From Candidatus Kapaibacterium sp. (lineage in GTDB: Bacteria > Bacteroidota > Ignavibacteria > Kapaibacteriales > UBA2268), in NCBI GenBank assembly GCA_028691175.1, contig JAQUZU010000097.1, positions 1 through 6,935 of the forward strand: 6,935 nt of DNA. The letters run 5' to 3'. The position numbers were made by a program, and so were the translations under genes. Under the pieces are notes generated by a model. That model ran no database searches. It had not been told where the DNA came from and was given only the letters and a program-made list of their open reading frames with translations. Positions 1-5,762 of this stretch are shown in pieces; the stretch's first letter is position 1, and every line of letters starts with the position of its first letter.

Positions 1-31
1 AGCCGTAAATATTTGCGAGCAACCTAATCAT
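1..31 (-). CDS. Start of an unidentified CDS cut by the left edge
   Basis: On the minus strand an ATG at 31-29 overlaps the TGA stop of the acyltransferase gene (28-30) as ATGA, the usual sign of translational coupling. The frame stays open to the edge and gives MIRLLANIYG. Ten residues cannot identify a family. DUF374 acyltransferase genes often sit beside lipid A or Kdo genes such as waaA or lpxK, and a short hydrophobic start would fit either, but that is a guess from context. The gene could be spurious, because only the overlap and an open frame support it. Confidence 0.4.
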   Translation of the reverse strand, partial: MIRLLANIYG

Positions 32-597
32 TTCATTAAATCTTCCGCTTGAGCAATGCACTTTGCAATATCGTCCGGCGAATCGGATTGTGGTACCGGA
101 ATAACCGAAACAGTCATTTCTATGCGGGTAAATGGCAATGGAAATTCAAATTTATCCCAGCTTTTTTCAAAAATCTTTTTGTGCGAAATATCTACAGTTA
201 CACAGTGAATAGGACATTTGGCACGCGCCGCCACAACAGCCGCGCCGTGTTTGAATTTATGCCTCGTACCTTTGGGACCGTCCGGCGTAATGCAAATTAC
301 TTCGCTTGCGGCACGGACGACCATTTCGCGAAATGCCTCTTTTCCGCCGTCATTTGAAGAACCGCGAATTAATTTATAGTGCCAGAAGCTGATTATATCC
401 GCAAAAATCTGCCCGTCCTTCGATTTGCTGACTACGCCGTATGGTTTGCATTTCCGCATTTCGTACCAAACCGGAAGCATTGAGCCGTGCCAGAATGCAA
501 TAATTGCGGGGGCTTTCGGCAAATCGCCAAAGACTTTTATCCGCCAGGTTTTTGCTATGGCAGTAATAATCAGATTAATGACCGCTTTTTTAATCAC
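28..597 (-). CDS. DUF374 / lysophospholipid acyltransferase family protein (LpxJ-like)
   Basis: This 189-aa protein has the DUF374 signature throughout: FWHG at residues 35-38 followed by a MLP stretch, SKSKDG at 57-62, RGSS at 78-81, TPDGPKG at 104-110 and a KSWDKF...PFTRIE block at 145-160. The family transfers acyl chains to lipid acceptors at the cytoplasmic face of the inner membrane. It includes LpxJ, a late lipid A acyltransferase known from Helicobacter and Campylobacter, so lipid A maturation is the best inference, with a phospholipid acceptor as the alternative. His37 is the likely catalytic histidine. The start is GTG at 597-595; it gives a family-like N-terminus (amphipathic helix, then a WRIKVFG strand), and the next internal ATG is too late (residue 40). 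The start overlaps the stop of the upstream 98-aa gene by 8 bp, and the stop overlaps the next start, so all three are probably cotranscribed. Length is close to normal and no key motif is missing. Confidence 0.87.
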   Translation of the reverse strand: MIKKAVINLIITAIAKTWRIKVFGDLPKAPAIIAFWHGSMLPVWYEMRKCKPYGVVSKSKDGQIFADIISFWHYKLIRGSSNDGGKEAFREMVVRAASEVICITPDGPKGTRHKFKHGAAVVAARAKCPIHCVTVDISHKKIFEKSWDKFEFPLPFTRIEMTVSVIPVPQSDSPDDIAKCIAQAEDLMK

Positions 598-886
598 CTT
601 CGACTTGGGTAGGTTTATCTTTTAAAATTATGTGATAAAAGAGAATAAATTCCGGAATAAACAGCAAAATAAGCGAAAGCGTATCCTGCGAAAAATATAC
701 GGAATTTGCACTGTCCGGCATTACGAGGCGCGCAATCGGACCGGTTAAAGCCCAGCCAACGGTAAATATCAAGCCGATTACAAGCAGAGCCAGAATTCCT
801 TCTTTAAAACTATTGCGTTGCCAATTCTTGGTGAAGGCGTAAAGTGCTCCGACAATATGCAGATGAAAAATCAGGATTTCAATCAT
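590..886 (-). CDS. Small three-helix membrane protein of unknown function
   Basis: I do not recognise this 98-aa protein. It is strongly hydrophobic, with probable membrane helices at about residues 1-18, 29-48 and 69-88, and a short charged tail (KDKPTQVEGD). A small hydrophilic linker with a KNWQR patch (20-24) separates helices 1 and 2, and a PDSANS patch (57-62) separates helices 2 and 3. The ATG at 886-884 has no convincing Shine-Dalgarno sequence. The stop overlaps the start of the DUF374 acyltransferase by 8 bp, so the two proteins are probably translated together and may act at the same membrane. Coding status rests on the coherent membrane pattern, the overlap and the lack of a competing ORF; function is unknown. 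Confidence 0.75.
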   Translation of the reverse strand: MIEILIFHLHIVGALYAFTKNWQRNSFKEGILALLVIGLIFTVGWALTGPIARLVMPDSANSVYFSQDTLSLILLFIPEFILFYHIILKDKPTQVEGD

Positions 887-1016
887 GTTTTAAGCGATTT
901 TAATATTCAACAAAACACAAAAATACGCAAATTTAGCGTGAAAACACACACTTTTTAGAGATAAATGCTGCCAAGATATTTATTCCGTAAAAAATAAGCG
1001 TCTAAGAAAAATATTT

Positions 1017-1055
1017 CTTGCTTTATAAAATAAAAACTAATAATTTTGCTATACT
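1017..1055 (+). promoter_or_regulatory. Probable promoter of the HU gene
   Basis: CTTG at 1017-1020, a 20-nt spacer, then TAATTTTGC at 1041-1049 fits the Bacteroidota primary-sigma pattern (TTTG, about 20 nt, TAnnTTTG). A competing sigma-70-style reading is the extended -10 TGcTATACT at 1047-1055, which has no good -35. Either would start transcription about 25-45 nt before the ATG. The same TTG-N20-TAATTTTG arrangement recurs before the STAS gene, which raises confidence in the first reading. Confidence 0.5.
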
Positions 1056-1081
1056 TAAAACGAGTTTTTATATTTATTAAT

Positions 1082-1086
1082 GGAGG
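1082..1086 (+). promoter_or_regulatory. Shine-Dalgarno GGAGG that decides the HU start
   Basis: GGAGG lies 5 nt before the ATG at 1092. A longer frame could open at the ATG at 1080, but that codon overlaps the ribosome binding site itself, has no Shine-Dalgarno of its own and would add four residues not seen in the HU family. The start at 1092 is therefore preferred. Confidence 0.85.
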
Positions 1087-1091
1087 TTACG

Positions 1092-1379
1092 ATGAGTTTA
1101 AACAAAACTCAGTTGGTTGATGCAATTGCAAAAAAAACTGAAATGAAAAAAACAGACGTAGAAAAAAATCTTAAAGCAACTCTCGAAGTTATTGCTGATG
1201 AATTAGCAAACGGCGGAAGTGTTTCCTTGATTGGATTTGGTACGTTTTCTGTTTCTGAGCGCCAAGAACGCCAAGGCATTAATCCGCGCGATAAATCGGC
1301 AATCACAATTCCGGCAAAACGTATTGCCAAGTTCAAACCGGGTAGTGCATTGTCTGAAAAAGTTGACTATGCAAAATAA
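1092..1379 (+). CDS. hup: HU-family DNA-binding (nucleoid) protein
   Basis: This 95-aa protein matches the HU/IHF family over its whole length. It has an N-terminal helical dimerisation region (residues 1-45, MSLNKTQLVDAIA onward), the GFGTFSV core strand (48-54), the DNA-contacting arm with RQERQGINP (57-65), where Pro65 is the conserved intercalating proline, and the IPAKRIAKFKPG block (73-84) leading to the C-terminal helix. HU dimers bend and compact DNA and assist replication, recombination and transcription. The arm reads NPRDKS where most HUs have NPxTG, a mild variation. The gene stands alone between its own promoter and a strong terminator, so it is probably monocistronic. The IHF and HU subfamilies cannot be separated by eye; HU is favoured because no partner subunit is nearby. 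Confidence 0.95.
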   Translation: MSLNKTQLVDAIAKKTEMKKTDVEKNLKATLEVIADELANGGSVSLIGFGTFSVSERQERQGINPRDKSAITIPAKRIAKFKPGSALSEKVDYAK

Positions 1380-1391
1380 TTTTTTCGTTAT

Positions 1392-1422
1392 AAAAAAAAC
1401 CGTTCGTTGGAACGGTTTTTTT
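1392..1422 (+). terminator. Intrinsic terminator after the HU gene
   Basis: A perfect 6-bp stem CCGTTC/GAACGG (1400-1405 with 1410-1415) and GTTG loop is flanked by an A-tract (1392-1399) and followed by seven T (1416-1422). The structure starts 12 nt after the HU stop. The A/T flanks extend the stem and give U-runs on both strands, so it could work in either direction, but it mainly separates HU from pyrB. Confidence 0.93.
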
Positions 1423-1424
1423 AT

Positions 1425-1432
1425 TAATTTTG
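1425..1432 (+). promoter_or_regulatory. TAATTTTG element upstream of pyrB, candidate promoter core
   Basis: TAATTTTGC starts two bases after the HU terminator T-tract and 57 nt before the pyrB ATG. It is identical over 9 nt to the element before the HU gene. No TTTG lies 19-21 nt upstream (that stretch is the terminator stem), so promoter function is less certain. GATAAT at 1446-1451 is an alternative sigma-70-type -10, also without a good -35. The pyrB start has only a weak GAGAG (1464-1468) ahead of it. Confidence 0.35.
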
Positions 1433-1481
1433 CAAGTTCGAAACTGATAATAATGTGAAATTTGAGAGATACAATTAAACC

Positions 1482-2429
1482 ATGGAAGAATTATCTATTT
1501 CCAGACCATATTTGCTTCAGGCAGATGACCTGACAGCCAACGATATCCAATCAATTTTTTCCCGTGCTCAATTTTTTATTGACAACTATAAGCCGGGCGT
1601 CAAATTCGATGACCTCAAAGGCTTAACTGTTGCGCTTACTTTCTTCGAAAACTCTACACGTACAAAATTGTCGTTTGAATTAGCCTCGAAGCGTCTTTCT
1701 GCCGATTCAATTTCGTTTCAGTCGTCGTCTTCGAGCCAGAAAAAAGGTGAGTCCTTGATCGATACTTTGCGTACAATTGAAGCTATGGGCGTCGATATGT
1801 ATATAGTTCGCCACGTTTGCTCCGGAGTTCCGGGATTTTTGCAGGCGAATACTTGCGGTGCAGTAATTAATGCCGGCGACGGCAAACATGAGCATCCGAC
1901 TCAGGCTTTGCTCGATACTTTTACTTTGCAGAAACATTTCGGCGATTTGAAGGGCGTTAAAGTCTGCATTATCGGCGATATTTTGCATAGCCGTGTTGCA
2001 CGCTCGAATATAACCGTTCTTCGTACGCTCGGTGCAGAAGTAAAAGTTTGTGCTCCGGGTACACTTTTCCCGCGTCGCTTGAACTATTGGAATGTAGAAA
2101 TTATCGAGCATATTGATGACGCTATCGAGTGGGCAGATGTTGCACTTGTTCTGCGCCTTCAACGCGAGCGCATGGAATCCGGACTTTTGCCGAGCATTCG
2201 CGAATATTCTAACTATTATGGCGTTAACTTCGAGCATTTTGCCAAGAAACCTGAATTAGTGCTGTTGCATCCGGGACCGGTAAATTACGGTATTGAACTT
2301 GATTATAACATTAATCAGTATCCGAACGTAAAAATTCAGACTCAGGTAACGCACGGCGTATTTATTAGAATGGCATTGCTTTCGCTTATCGCAAAGCAAC
2401 TTAAAGTAAAAAGGGCGAAAGTAGCGTGA
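1482..2429 (+). CDS. pyrB: Aspartate carbamoyltransferase catalytic subunit
   Basis: This 315-aa enzyme condenses carbamoyl phosphate with L-aspartate to N-carbamoyl-L-aspartate, the first committed step of pyrimidine synthesis, in the cytoplasm. The carbamoyl-phosphate site is clear: FENSTRT (55-61), a KKGES loop with Lys88 from the neighbouring subunit (87-91), RH (110-111) and HPTQ (138-141). The aspartate domain has GDILHSRVARSN (165-176), LRLQRERM (224-231) and HPGP (263-266). The usual Arg of HPGPxNRG is Tyr269 here. Length is normal for the catalytic chain. No regulatory pyrI or dihydroorotase gene is adjacent, so an unregulated trimer is plausible, though pyrI could lie elsewhere. The ATG at 1482 gives the standard N-terminus. 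Its stop overlaps the prmC start by 4 bp, implying coupling. No pyrimidine-sensing leader was recognised in the 59-nt gap after the HU terminator. Confidence 0.96.
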   Translation: MEELSISRPYLLQADDLTANDIQSIFSRAQFFIDNYKPGVKFDDLKGLTVALTFFENSTRTKLSFELASKRLSADSISFQSSSSSQKKGESLIDTLRTIEAMGVDMYIVRHVCSGVPGFLQANTCGAVINAGDGKHEHPTQALLDTFTLQKHFGDLKGVKVCIIGDILHSRVARSNITVLRTLGAEVKVCAPGTLFPRRLNYWNVEIIEHIDDAIEWADVALVLRLQRERMESGLLPSIREYSNYYGVNFEHFAKKPELVLLHPGPVNYGIELDYNINQYPNVKIQTQVTHGVFIRMALLSLIAKQLKVKRAKVA

Positions 2430-3277
2430 AACAATTAGCCGAAATATTAGAACTCGGAACCGGATACCTCGAAAAAAATCATATCGAGGAAGCCCGACTG
2501 AAAATGCAATTGCTGATGTGCCACATCTTAGAAATGCGGAAAATCGATTTGTATGTTCATTTCGAGGATGTATTGGCTGAAGACAAATTATCGCTGATTC
2601 GAGAAGGAATGAAGAATATTGCCCGTGGAATTCCAATCCAGCATTTGATAGGTAATACGGATTTTATGGGCTATATCCTTGATGTCTCTTCCGATGTACT
2701 GATTCCGCGTTCGGAAACCGAGGAACTCGTAGCGAAAGCAATAGGCGACCTCGAGGAAAACGGAATAATTCCGAATCGGATTCTCGATATCGGAACAGGA
2801 AGCGGCTGCATCGCTATTGCACTTGCAAATAAATATCCGAACGCGGAAGTTCTCGCACTTGACGTCTCGGAGGCGGCGCTTGCAGTTGCCGAAAATAATG
2901 CGGCACGCCATGGGGCTGATAATATCGTTTTCGTGCAGATGGATATTTTAAAAGAATTTCCTGATGGCGAACAATTCGATATTGTTACGTCAAATCCGCC
3001 GTATATTCCGGTAAAAGACTATGCAGAATTAGACTCTGTGGTGAAAGATCACGAGCCGAAAGGCGCTTTGACTGATGGCGGAGATGGCTTGGCGTTTTAC
3101 CGCAGATTTGCCGAAATATTCGATAATTTGCTCGCACCGGACGGAAAATTCTATCTGGAAATTGGGTTCGGGCAGGCTGAAAAAATAATTAATATTTTCA
3201 GTGTAACTAAATTTGCGGTTAATGTGTCTAATGATATGTTAAAAGTGCCGAGAATAATTTCGGGCAAGTGGAAATAG
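2426..3277 (+). CDS. prmC: Peptide chain release factor N5-glutamine methyltransferase
   Basis: This 283-aa protein is a PrmC/HemK methyltransferase. It uses S-adenosylmethionine to methylate the glutamine of the GGQ motif in release factors RF1 and RF2, which improves translation termination. The N-terminal helical substrate-binding domain (about residues 1-75) ends at GIPIQHLIG (68-76). The linker IPRSETE (93-99) leads to the Rossmann-type SAM domain with DIGTGSGCIA (121-130), an acidic LALDVSE strand end (143-149) and the catalytic NPPYIP (190-195). HEPKGALTDGGDGL (209-222) and LEIGFGQ (244-250) complete the family pattern. It starts with GTG at 2426 in a GTGA overlap with the pyrB stop. 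Only a weak AGGG (2412-2415) precedes it, so translation probably depends on re-initiation after pyrB. The release-factor gene prfA, a common neighbour elsewhere, is not in the window. Confidence 0.95.
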   Translation: MKQLAEILELGTGYLEKNHIEEARLKMQLLMCHILEMRKIDLYVHFEDVLAEDKLSLIREGMKNIARGIPIQHLIGNTDFMGYILDVSSDVLIPRSETEELVAKAIGDLEENGIIPNRILDIGTGSGCIAIALANKYPNAEVLALDVSEAALAVAENNAARHGADNIVFVQMDILKEFPDGEQFDIVTSNPPYIPVKDYAELDSVVKDHEPKGALTDGGDGLAFYRRFAEIFDNLLAPDGKFYLEIGFGQAEKIINIFSVTKFAVNVSNDMLKVPRIISGKWK

Positions 3278-3349
3278 TGAGAAAAGCGATATATGCTTTG
3301 TGAAATGCGTTTTATATCCCCAAAATACCGATATTGAATAAAAAATTAT

Positions 3350-3393
3350 ATTGGTAAAGTTGGGAATTTTATGTAATTTTGAAGACATATAAT
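3350..3393 (+). promoter_or_regulatory. Probable promoter of the STAS-exbB-exbD-exbD-tonB operon
   Basis: ATTG at 3350-3353, a 20-nt spacer, then TAATTTTG at 3374-3381 repeats exactly the spacing and octamer seen before the HU gene. A perfect TATAAT at 3388-3393 follows and could serve as a sigma-70 -10, but its -35 position holds only AATTTT. Both lie 43-62 nt before the STAS start. The rest of the 3278-3435 gap has no convincing intrinsic terminator for prmC; the only hairpin seen is a weak AAAGC/GCTTT (3283-3287 with 3295-3299) without a T-run. Confidence 0.5.
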
Positions 3394-3435
3394 TTACAGA
3401 TAATAGGCAGTTTTATTATTACAGAGAGGTGACGT

Positions 3436-3783
3436 ATGTCGCAAATCAAAGTTGAAGAGCAAATAGGAGGTGTGATCCTTCAGCTAAAAGGACAATTTAT
3501 CGGTGGAGATGAAACCGATGAATTGCGTAGTGTCTTAAAAGGAATAACAGAGCAAGACAAGAAAAACCTGATAATCAATATGGAGAAAGTAACCTATCTT
3601 AATTCGACTGCTTTAGGCATTTTGATCTCAGCTCATGCAAGTTTCGCAAAAAAAGGTGGCAAAGTAGTTATTTGTAATCTTGCGAAATCTATAGAGAACA
3701 TTTTTGTGATAACTAAATTAACGCTTGTGTTTGAAATAGCGTTAGATTTAAATAGTGCAATCAAAATTTTTTCCAATAACTAA
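3436..3783 (+). CDS. STAS-domain protein (anti-sigma factor antagonist type)
   Basis: This 115-aa single-domain protein has the SpoIIAA-like STAS fold pattern: alternating beta strands (IGGVILQLKGQF, 10-21), a helix, then LIINMEKVTYLNSTALGILI (45-64). The LNSTALG loop is where SpoIIAA-type proteins carry the phosphorylated serine; Ser57 fills that position, with Asn56 in place of the common Asp. GGKVVICNL (74-82) and the C-terminal VFEIA helix region complete the fold. Relatives bind serine-kinase anti-sigma factors in partner-switching circuits, or act as adaptor domains at membranes. The ATG at 3436 follows a near-perfect ribosome site GAGGTGA (3426-3432). Only 18 bp separate it from exbB, so it leads the Ton operon. 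No anti-sigma factor, kinase or phosphatase is in the window; its partner is unknown. Confidence 0.88.
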   Translation: MSQIKVEEQIGGVILQLKGQFIGGDETDELRSVLKGITEQDKKNLIINMEKVTYLNSTALGILISAHASFAKKGGKVVICNLAKSIENIFVITKLTLVFEIALDLNSAIKIFSNN

Positions 3784-3801
3784 TATTAATAAAGGAGTGT
3801 T

Positions 3802-4590
3802 ATGAAAAACATCTTCAATGTAATCGTAATTGTATTGTCTTTTGCAGTTGCTTATTGTATTTATCAATTCTGGATGGGTGACCCGAATAACTTTGCTGAC
3901 GGTCAAGAGCGCAAGAAACCAAAACCGGGTAACTCTATCGCAGCTATCTATACCGGTGGTCCGCTGGTAGCTGCATTGATGGGCTTGATCTTTATATCTT
4001 GCACATTCTCTGTTGAAAGATTTTTATCAATCAACAAAGCAAAAGGCAAAGGCGATCCTTCGAAATTCATTAAAGAGGTTGCAGACAATTTGCAACGCGA
4101 TAACTTCGACGAAGCATTGGTTGCCTGCGAAAAACAACGCGGCTCTTTAGCAAACATTATCCGTGCTTCAATCGAAAGATTTAAAGAAGTAAAAGACGAT
4201 CATGAACTTGATAAAGAGAAAAAAATGAGTGAAGTACAGAGAAGTATCGACGAAGCAACTAACTTGGAAGTTCCACTGTTAGAGAAAAACCTCGTAATGC
4301 TTTCTACAGTCGCTTCAATCGCTACCATGATCGGTCTTCTTGGAACAACACTTGGTATGATTAGATCATTCTCCTCATTCGGTGATTCCGGAACAGTAGA
4401 TGCAACTCAGTTGGCAGTAGGTATTTCTGAGGCATTGTATAACACAGCCGGTGGTCTTATCGGTGCAATTTTCTCGATTATTTGCTTTAACTTCTTTACA
4501 ACAAAAGTCGACGGTCTTGTATATATGATCGACGAAGCAATCTTAAACATTACACAGATTTTCACAGTACGTGTCAGCAGCACTAAATAA
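3802..4590 (+). CDS. exbB: MotA/TolQ/ExbB proton-channel family protein
   Basis: This 262-aa inner-membrane protein is the scaffold of the ExbB-ExbD motor that converts proton-motive force into movement of TonB. Helices are predicted at about residues 4-24, 48-69, 164-186 and 203-231. The last three match the family core. GLLGTTLGMIRSF (178-190) and AVGISEALYNTAGGLIGA (205-222) carry the conserved pore-lining threonines (Thr182/183 and Thr215 by pattern). The cytoplasmic domain lies between helices 2 and 3 (about 70-163) and includes EALVACEKQRG and a charged, helical KDDHELDKEKK stretch. The first helix plus a KKPKPG-rich linker is an N-terminal addition compared with three-helix E. coli ExbB. 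The ATG follows AAGGAG (3792-3797). TolQ is an alternative family name, but the TonB gene in the same operon favours ExbB. Confidence 0.92.
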   Translation: MKNIFNVIVIVLSFAVAYCIYQFWMGDPNNFADGQERKKPKPGNSIAAIYTGGPLVAALMGLIFISCTFSVERFLSINKAKGKGDPSKFIKEVADNLQRDNFDEALVACEKQRGSLANIIRASIERFKEVKDDHELDKEKKMSEVQRSIDEATNLEVPLLEKNLVMLSTVASIATMIGLLGTTLGMIRSFSSFGDSGTVDATQLAVGISEALYNTAGGLIGAIFSIICFNFFTTKVDGLVYMIDEAILNITQIFTVRVSSTK

Positions 4591-4618
4591 TTAAATAACT
4601 AATTAGAGGAGAAATTCT

Positions 4619-5143
4619 GTGCCAAAGATTAAGCAAAAAAGGATGGGGTTTTCGATCGACATGACGCCGCTCGTCGACCTTACCTTCCTCTTGTTGGTAT
4701 TTTTGATGTTTACTTCTACTTTTAAGTCTGATACCGAAAACGAAGCAAAGTTTACGGTAGAACGCCCGAAAGCATCTCCTGACTCGACTTTCTTGCCGGA
4801 ACAGGATGTTGCAACTATTCAGGTTGGACTTGATCCGAATAATCTTGCAGACACAATTATGACTTATGGCGTTGCGAACCCAAAAGTTCGTGCTGAAGTA
4901 TGGGATATGGTTACGGAAATTCCTGCAGAAATGAAGGCAAATGCCGTTCTTGTAGTCCGTGATTCAGCTCTCATGGTCAAATTGCTGAAAACGACTAACG
5001 CAGTTAAAAGTGAAACAATTTTTACTATCGATGGAGATGAAAAAGTTTACTTCAAAAAAATTGAAGAAATTATGGAATTGCTTCGCGTAGCAAGAATTAG
5101 AACATTTAACTACGTAACAGACAAGCAAAAAGCAGAAAGTTAA
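4619..5143 (+). CDS. exbD: ExbD/TolR-family protein, first copy
   Basis: This 174-aa protein has a short cytoplasmic N-terminus, one membrane helix (about 14-35) and a periplasmic domain. DMTPLVDLTFLLLVF (14-28) is the family signature, and Asp20 is the conserved membrane aspartate that carries protons through the ExbB pore. The periplasmic part is longer and less canonical than usual. A segment around 75-105 (NNLADTIMTYG...RAEVWDMV) is inserted before the typical ALMVKLLK and KKIEEIMELL elements, and the segment LVVRDS (111-116) replaces the usual IKAD-type strand. It starts with GTG at 4619, preceded by a good AGAGGAG (4605-4611), and lies 28 bp after exbB. It differs clearly from the second copy, so the two probably have distinct positions or partners. 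Confidence 0.9.
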   Translation: MPKIKQKRMGFSIDMTPLVDLTFLLLVFLMFTSTFKSDTENEAKFTVERPKASPDSTFLPEQDVATIQVGLDPNNLADTIMTYGVANPKVRAEVWDMVTEIPAEMKANAVLVVRDSALMVKLLKTTNAVKSETIFTIDGDEKVYFKKIEEIMELLRVARIRTFNYVTDKQKAES

Positions 5144-5188
5144 TAGAAATGTCAAACAATATCATGAATATAATAGGGAGACATATAA

Positions 5189-5761
5189 ATGTCTAGAGAA
5201 AAAAGAGGCAAACAAAGCAATAGGAAAAAGGCCGTTCGTGTCGGCTTTAAAGTCGATATGACACCATTGGTTGATATTACCTTCCTGCTTTTGACGTTCT
5301 TCTTGTTTACTACTACAATGATGAGACCTCAAATCATGGAAATGAGAATTCCACCTGAAAGTACTATCGATGGAGAAGACGTAAAGGTAAAAGGCTCGGA
5401 GTTGTTCTTTATTTTGGTACGTGAGGACGGAACTATGTTCTATCAAATCGGACAATCAGATGGTACTATGACTGAACCGCAAAAAGCCGATATAAAGAAA
5501 TTAAGAGAAACAACAATCAAACAAAACATAAAACCAAGTATTGAACCTAACAGATTGATCACAGTATTGAAAATCGACCCAAAGGCAAAATATAAAGATG
5601 CAATTAAAGTTTTGAATGAACTAAACTTGGCGGAAGTATCTATTACTGCTGAAGTTATGAAAAAGGACGATCCTGCAACAGGAAAGAAAATGGAAAGAAA
5701 ACGTAAGTTTACTTTCGGTAAATTAACTGAAGAAGAAGTACAAAAAATAGCGGGGCTGTAA
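5189..5761 (+). CDS. exbD: ExbD/TolR-family protein, second copy
   Basis: This 190-aa paralogue carries a longer basic N-terminus (MSREKRGKQSNRKKAVRVGF, 1-20), then the same signature DMTPLVDITFLLLTFF (23-38), with Asp29 as the proton-carrying residue, and one membrane helix (about 23-44). The periplasmic domain includes MRIPPEST (52-59), a strand pair ELFFILVREDGTMFYQIG (71-88), ITVLKIDPKAKYKDAIKVL (124-142), which matches the ExbD core, and a lysine-rich tail ending FGKLTEEEVQKIAGL. The start at 5189 follows AGGGAG (5175-5180), with a 45-bp gap from the first exbD. Its stop is 1 bp from the tonB start. It is probably the partner that docks TonB, given the tight linkage, but this is inference. 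Confidence 0.91.
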   Translation: MSREKRGKQSNRKKAVRVGFKVDMTPLVDITFLLLTFFLFTTTMMRPQIMEMRIPPESTIDGEDVKVKGSELFFILVREDGTMFYQIGQSDGTMTEPQKADIKKLRETTIKQNIKPSIEPNRLITVLKIDPKAKYKDAIKVLNELNLAEVSITAEVMKKDDPATGKKMERKRKFTFGKLTEEEVQKIAGL

Positions 5762-5762
5762 A

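Larger units (their letters stand above)
887..1091. promoter_or_regulatory. Divergent intergenic region between the envelope-lipid operon and the HU gene
   Basis: This very AT-rich gap holds the regulatory sequence for two diverging units. The plus-strand side carries the HU promoter listed separately. On the minus strand two matches to TAnnTTTG occur, TATTTTTG (925-918) and TAAATTTG (935-928). Neither has a good upstream TTTG partner; the nearest is TGTG at 948-945, 19 nt from the first. They are therefore only weak candidates for the promoter of the membrane protein/acyltransferase operon. No RNA gene or conserved riboswitch fold is recognisable. Confidence 0.5.

Noticed and set aside
49..357. 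Plus-strand open frame opposite the acyltransferase gene
   Set aside because: The minus-strand frame carries all DUF374 motifs; the plus-strand translation has no recognisable domain.
918..948. TAnnTTTG-like promoter for the minus-strand operon
   Set aside because: Two core matches exist, but the -33 partner is only TGTG or missing, and such short matches are expected by chance in this AT-rich gap. Not listed as a promoter.
1080..1091. Upstream ATG extending the HU protein by four residues
   Set aside because: That ATG overlaps the GGAGG ribosome site serving the ATG at 1092, and the extension is not typical of HU.
1707..2237. A 176-codon open frame on the minus strand inside pyrB
   Set aside because: It lies fully antisense to a strongly conserved enzyme, has a low-complexity, Cys- and Asn-rich translation without family pattern, and no ribosome site or promoter.
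2256..2636. Minus-strand open frame across the pyrB/prmC junction
   Set aside because: It is antisense to two well-identified genes and its translation resembles no protein family.
3283..3299. Possible terminator after prmC (AAAGC/GCTTT hairpin)
   Set aside because: The stem is only 5 bp with two G-C pairs and no T-run follows.
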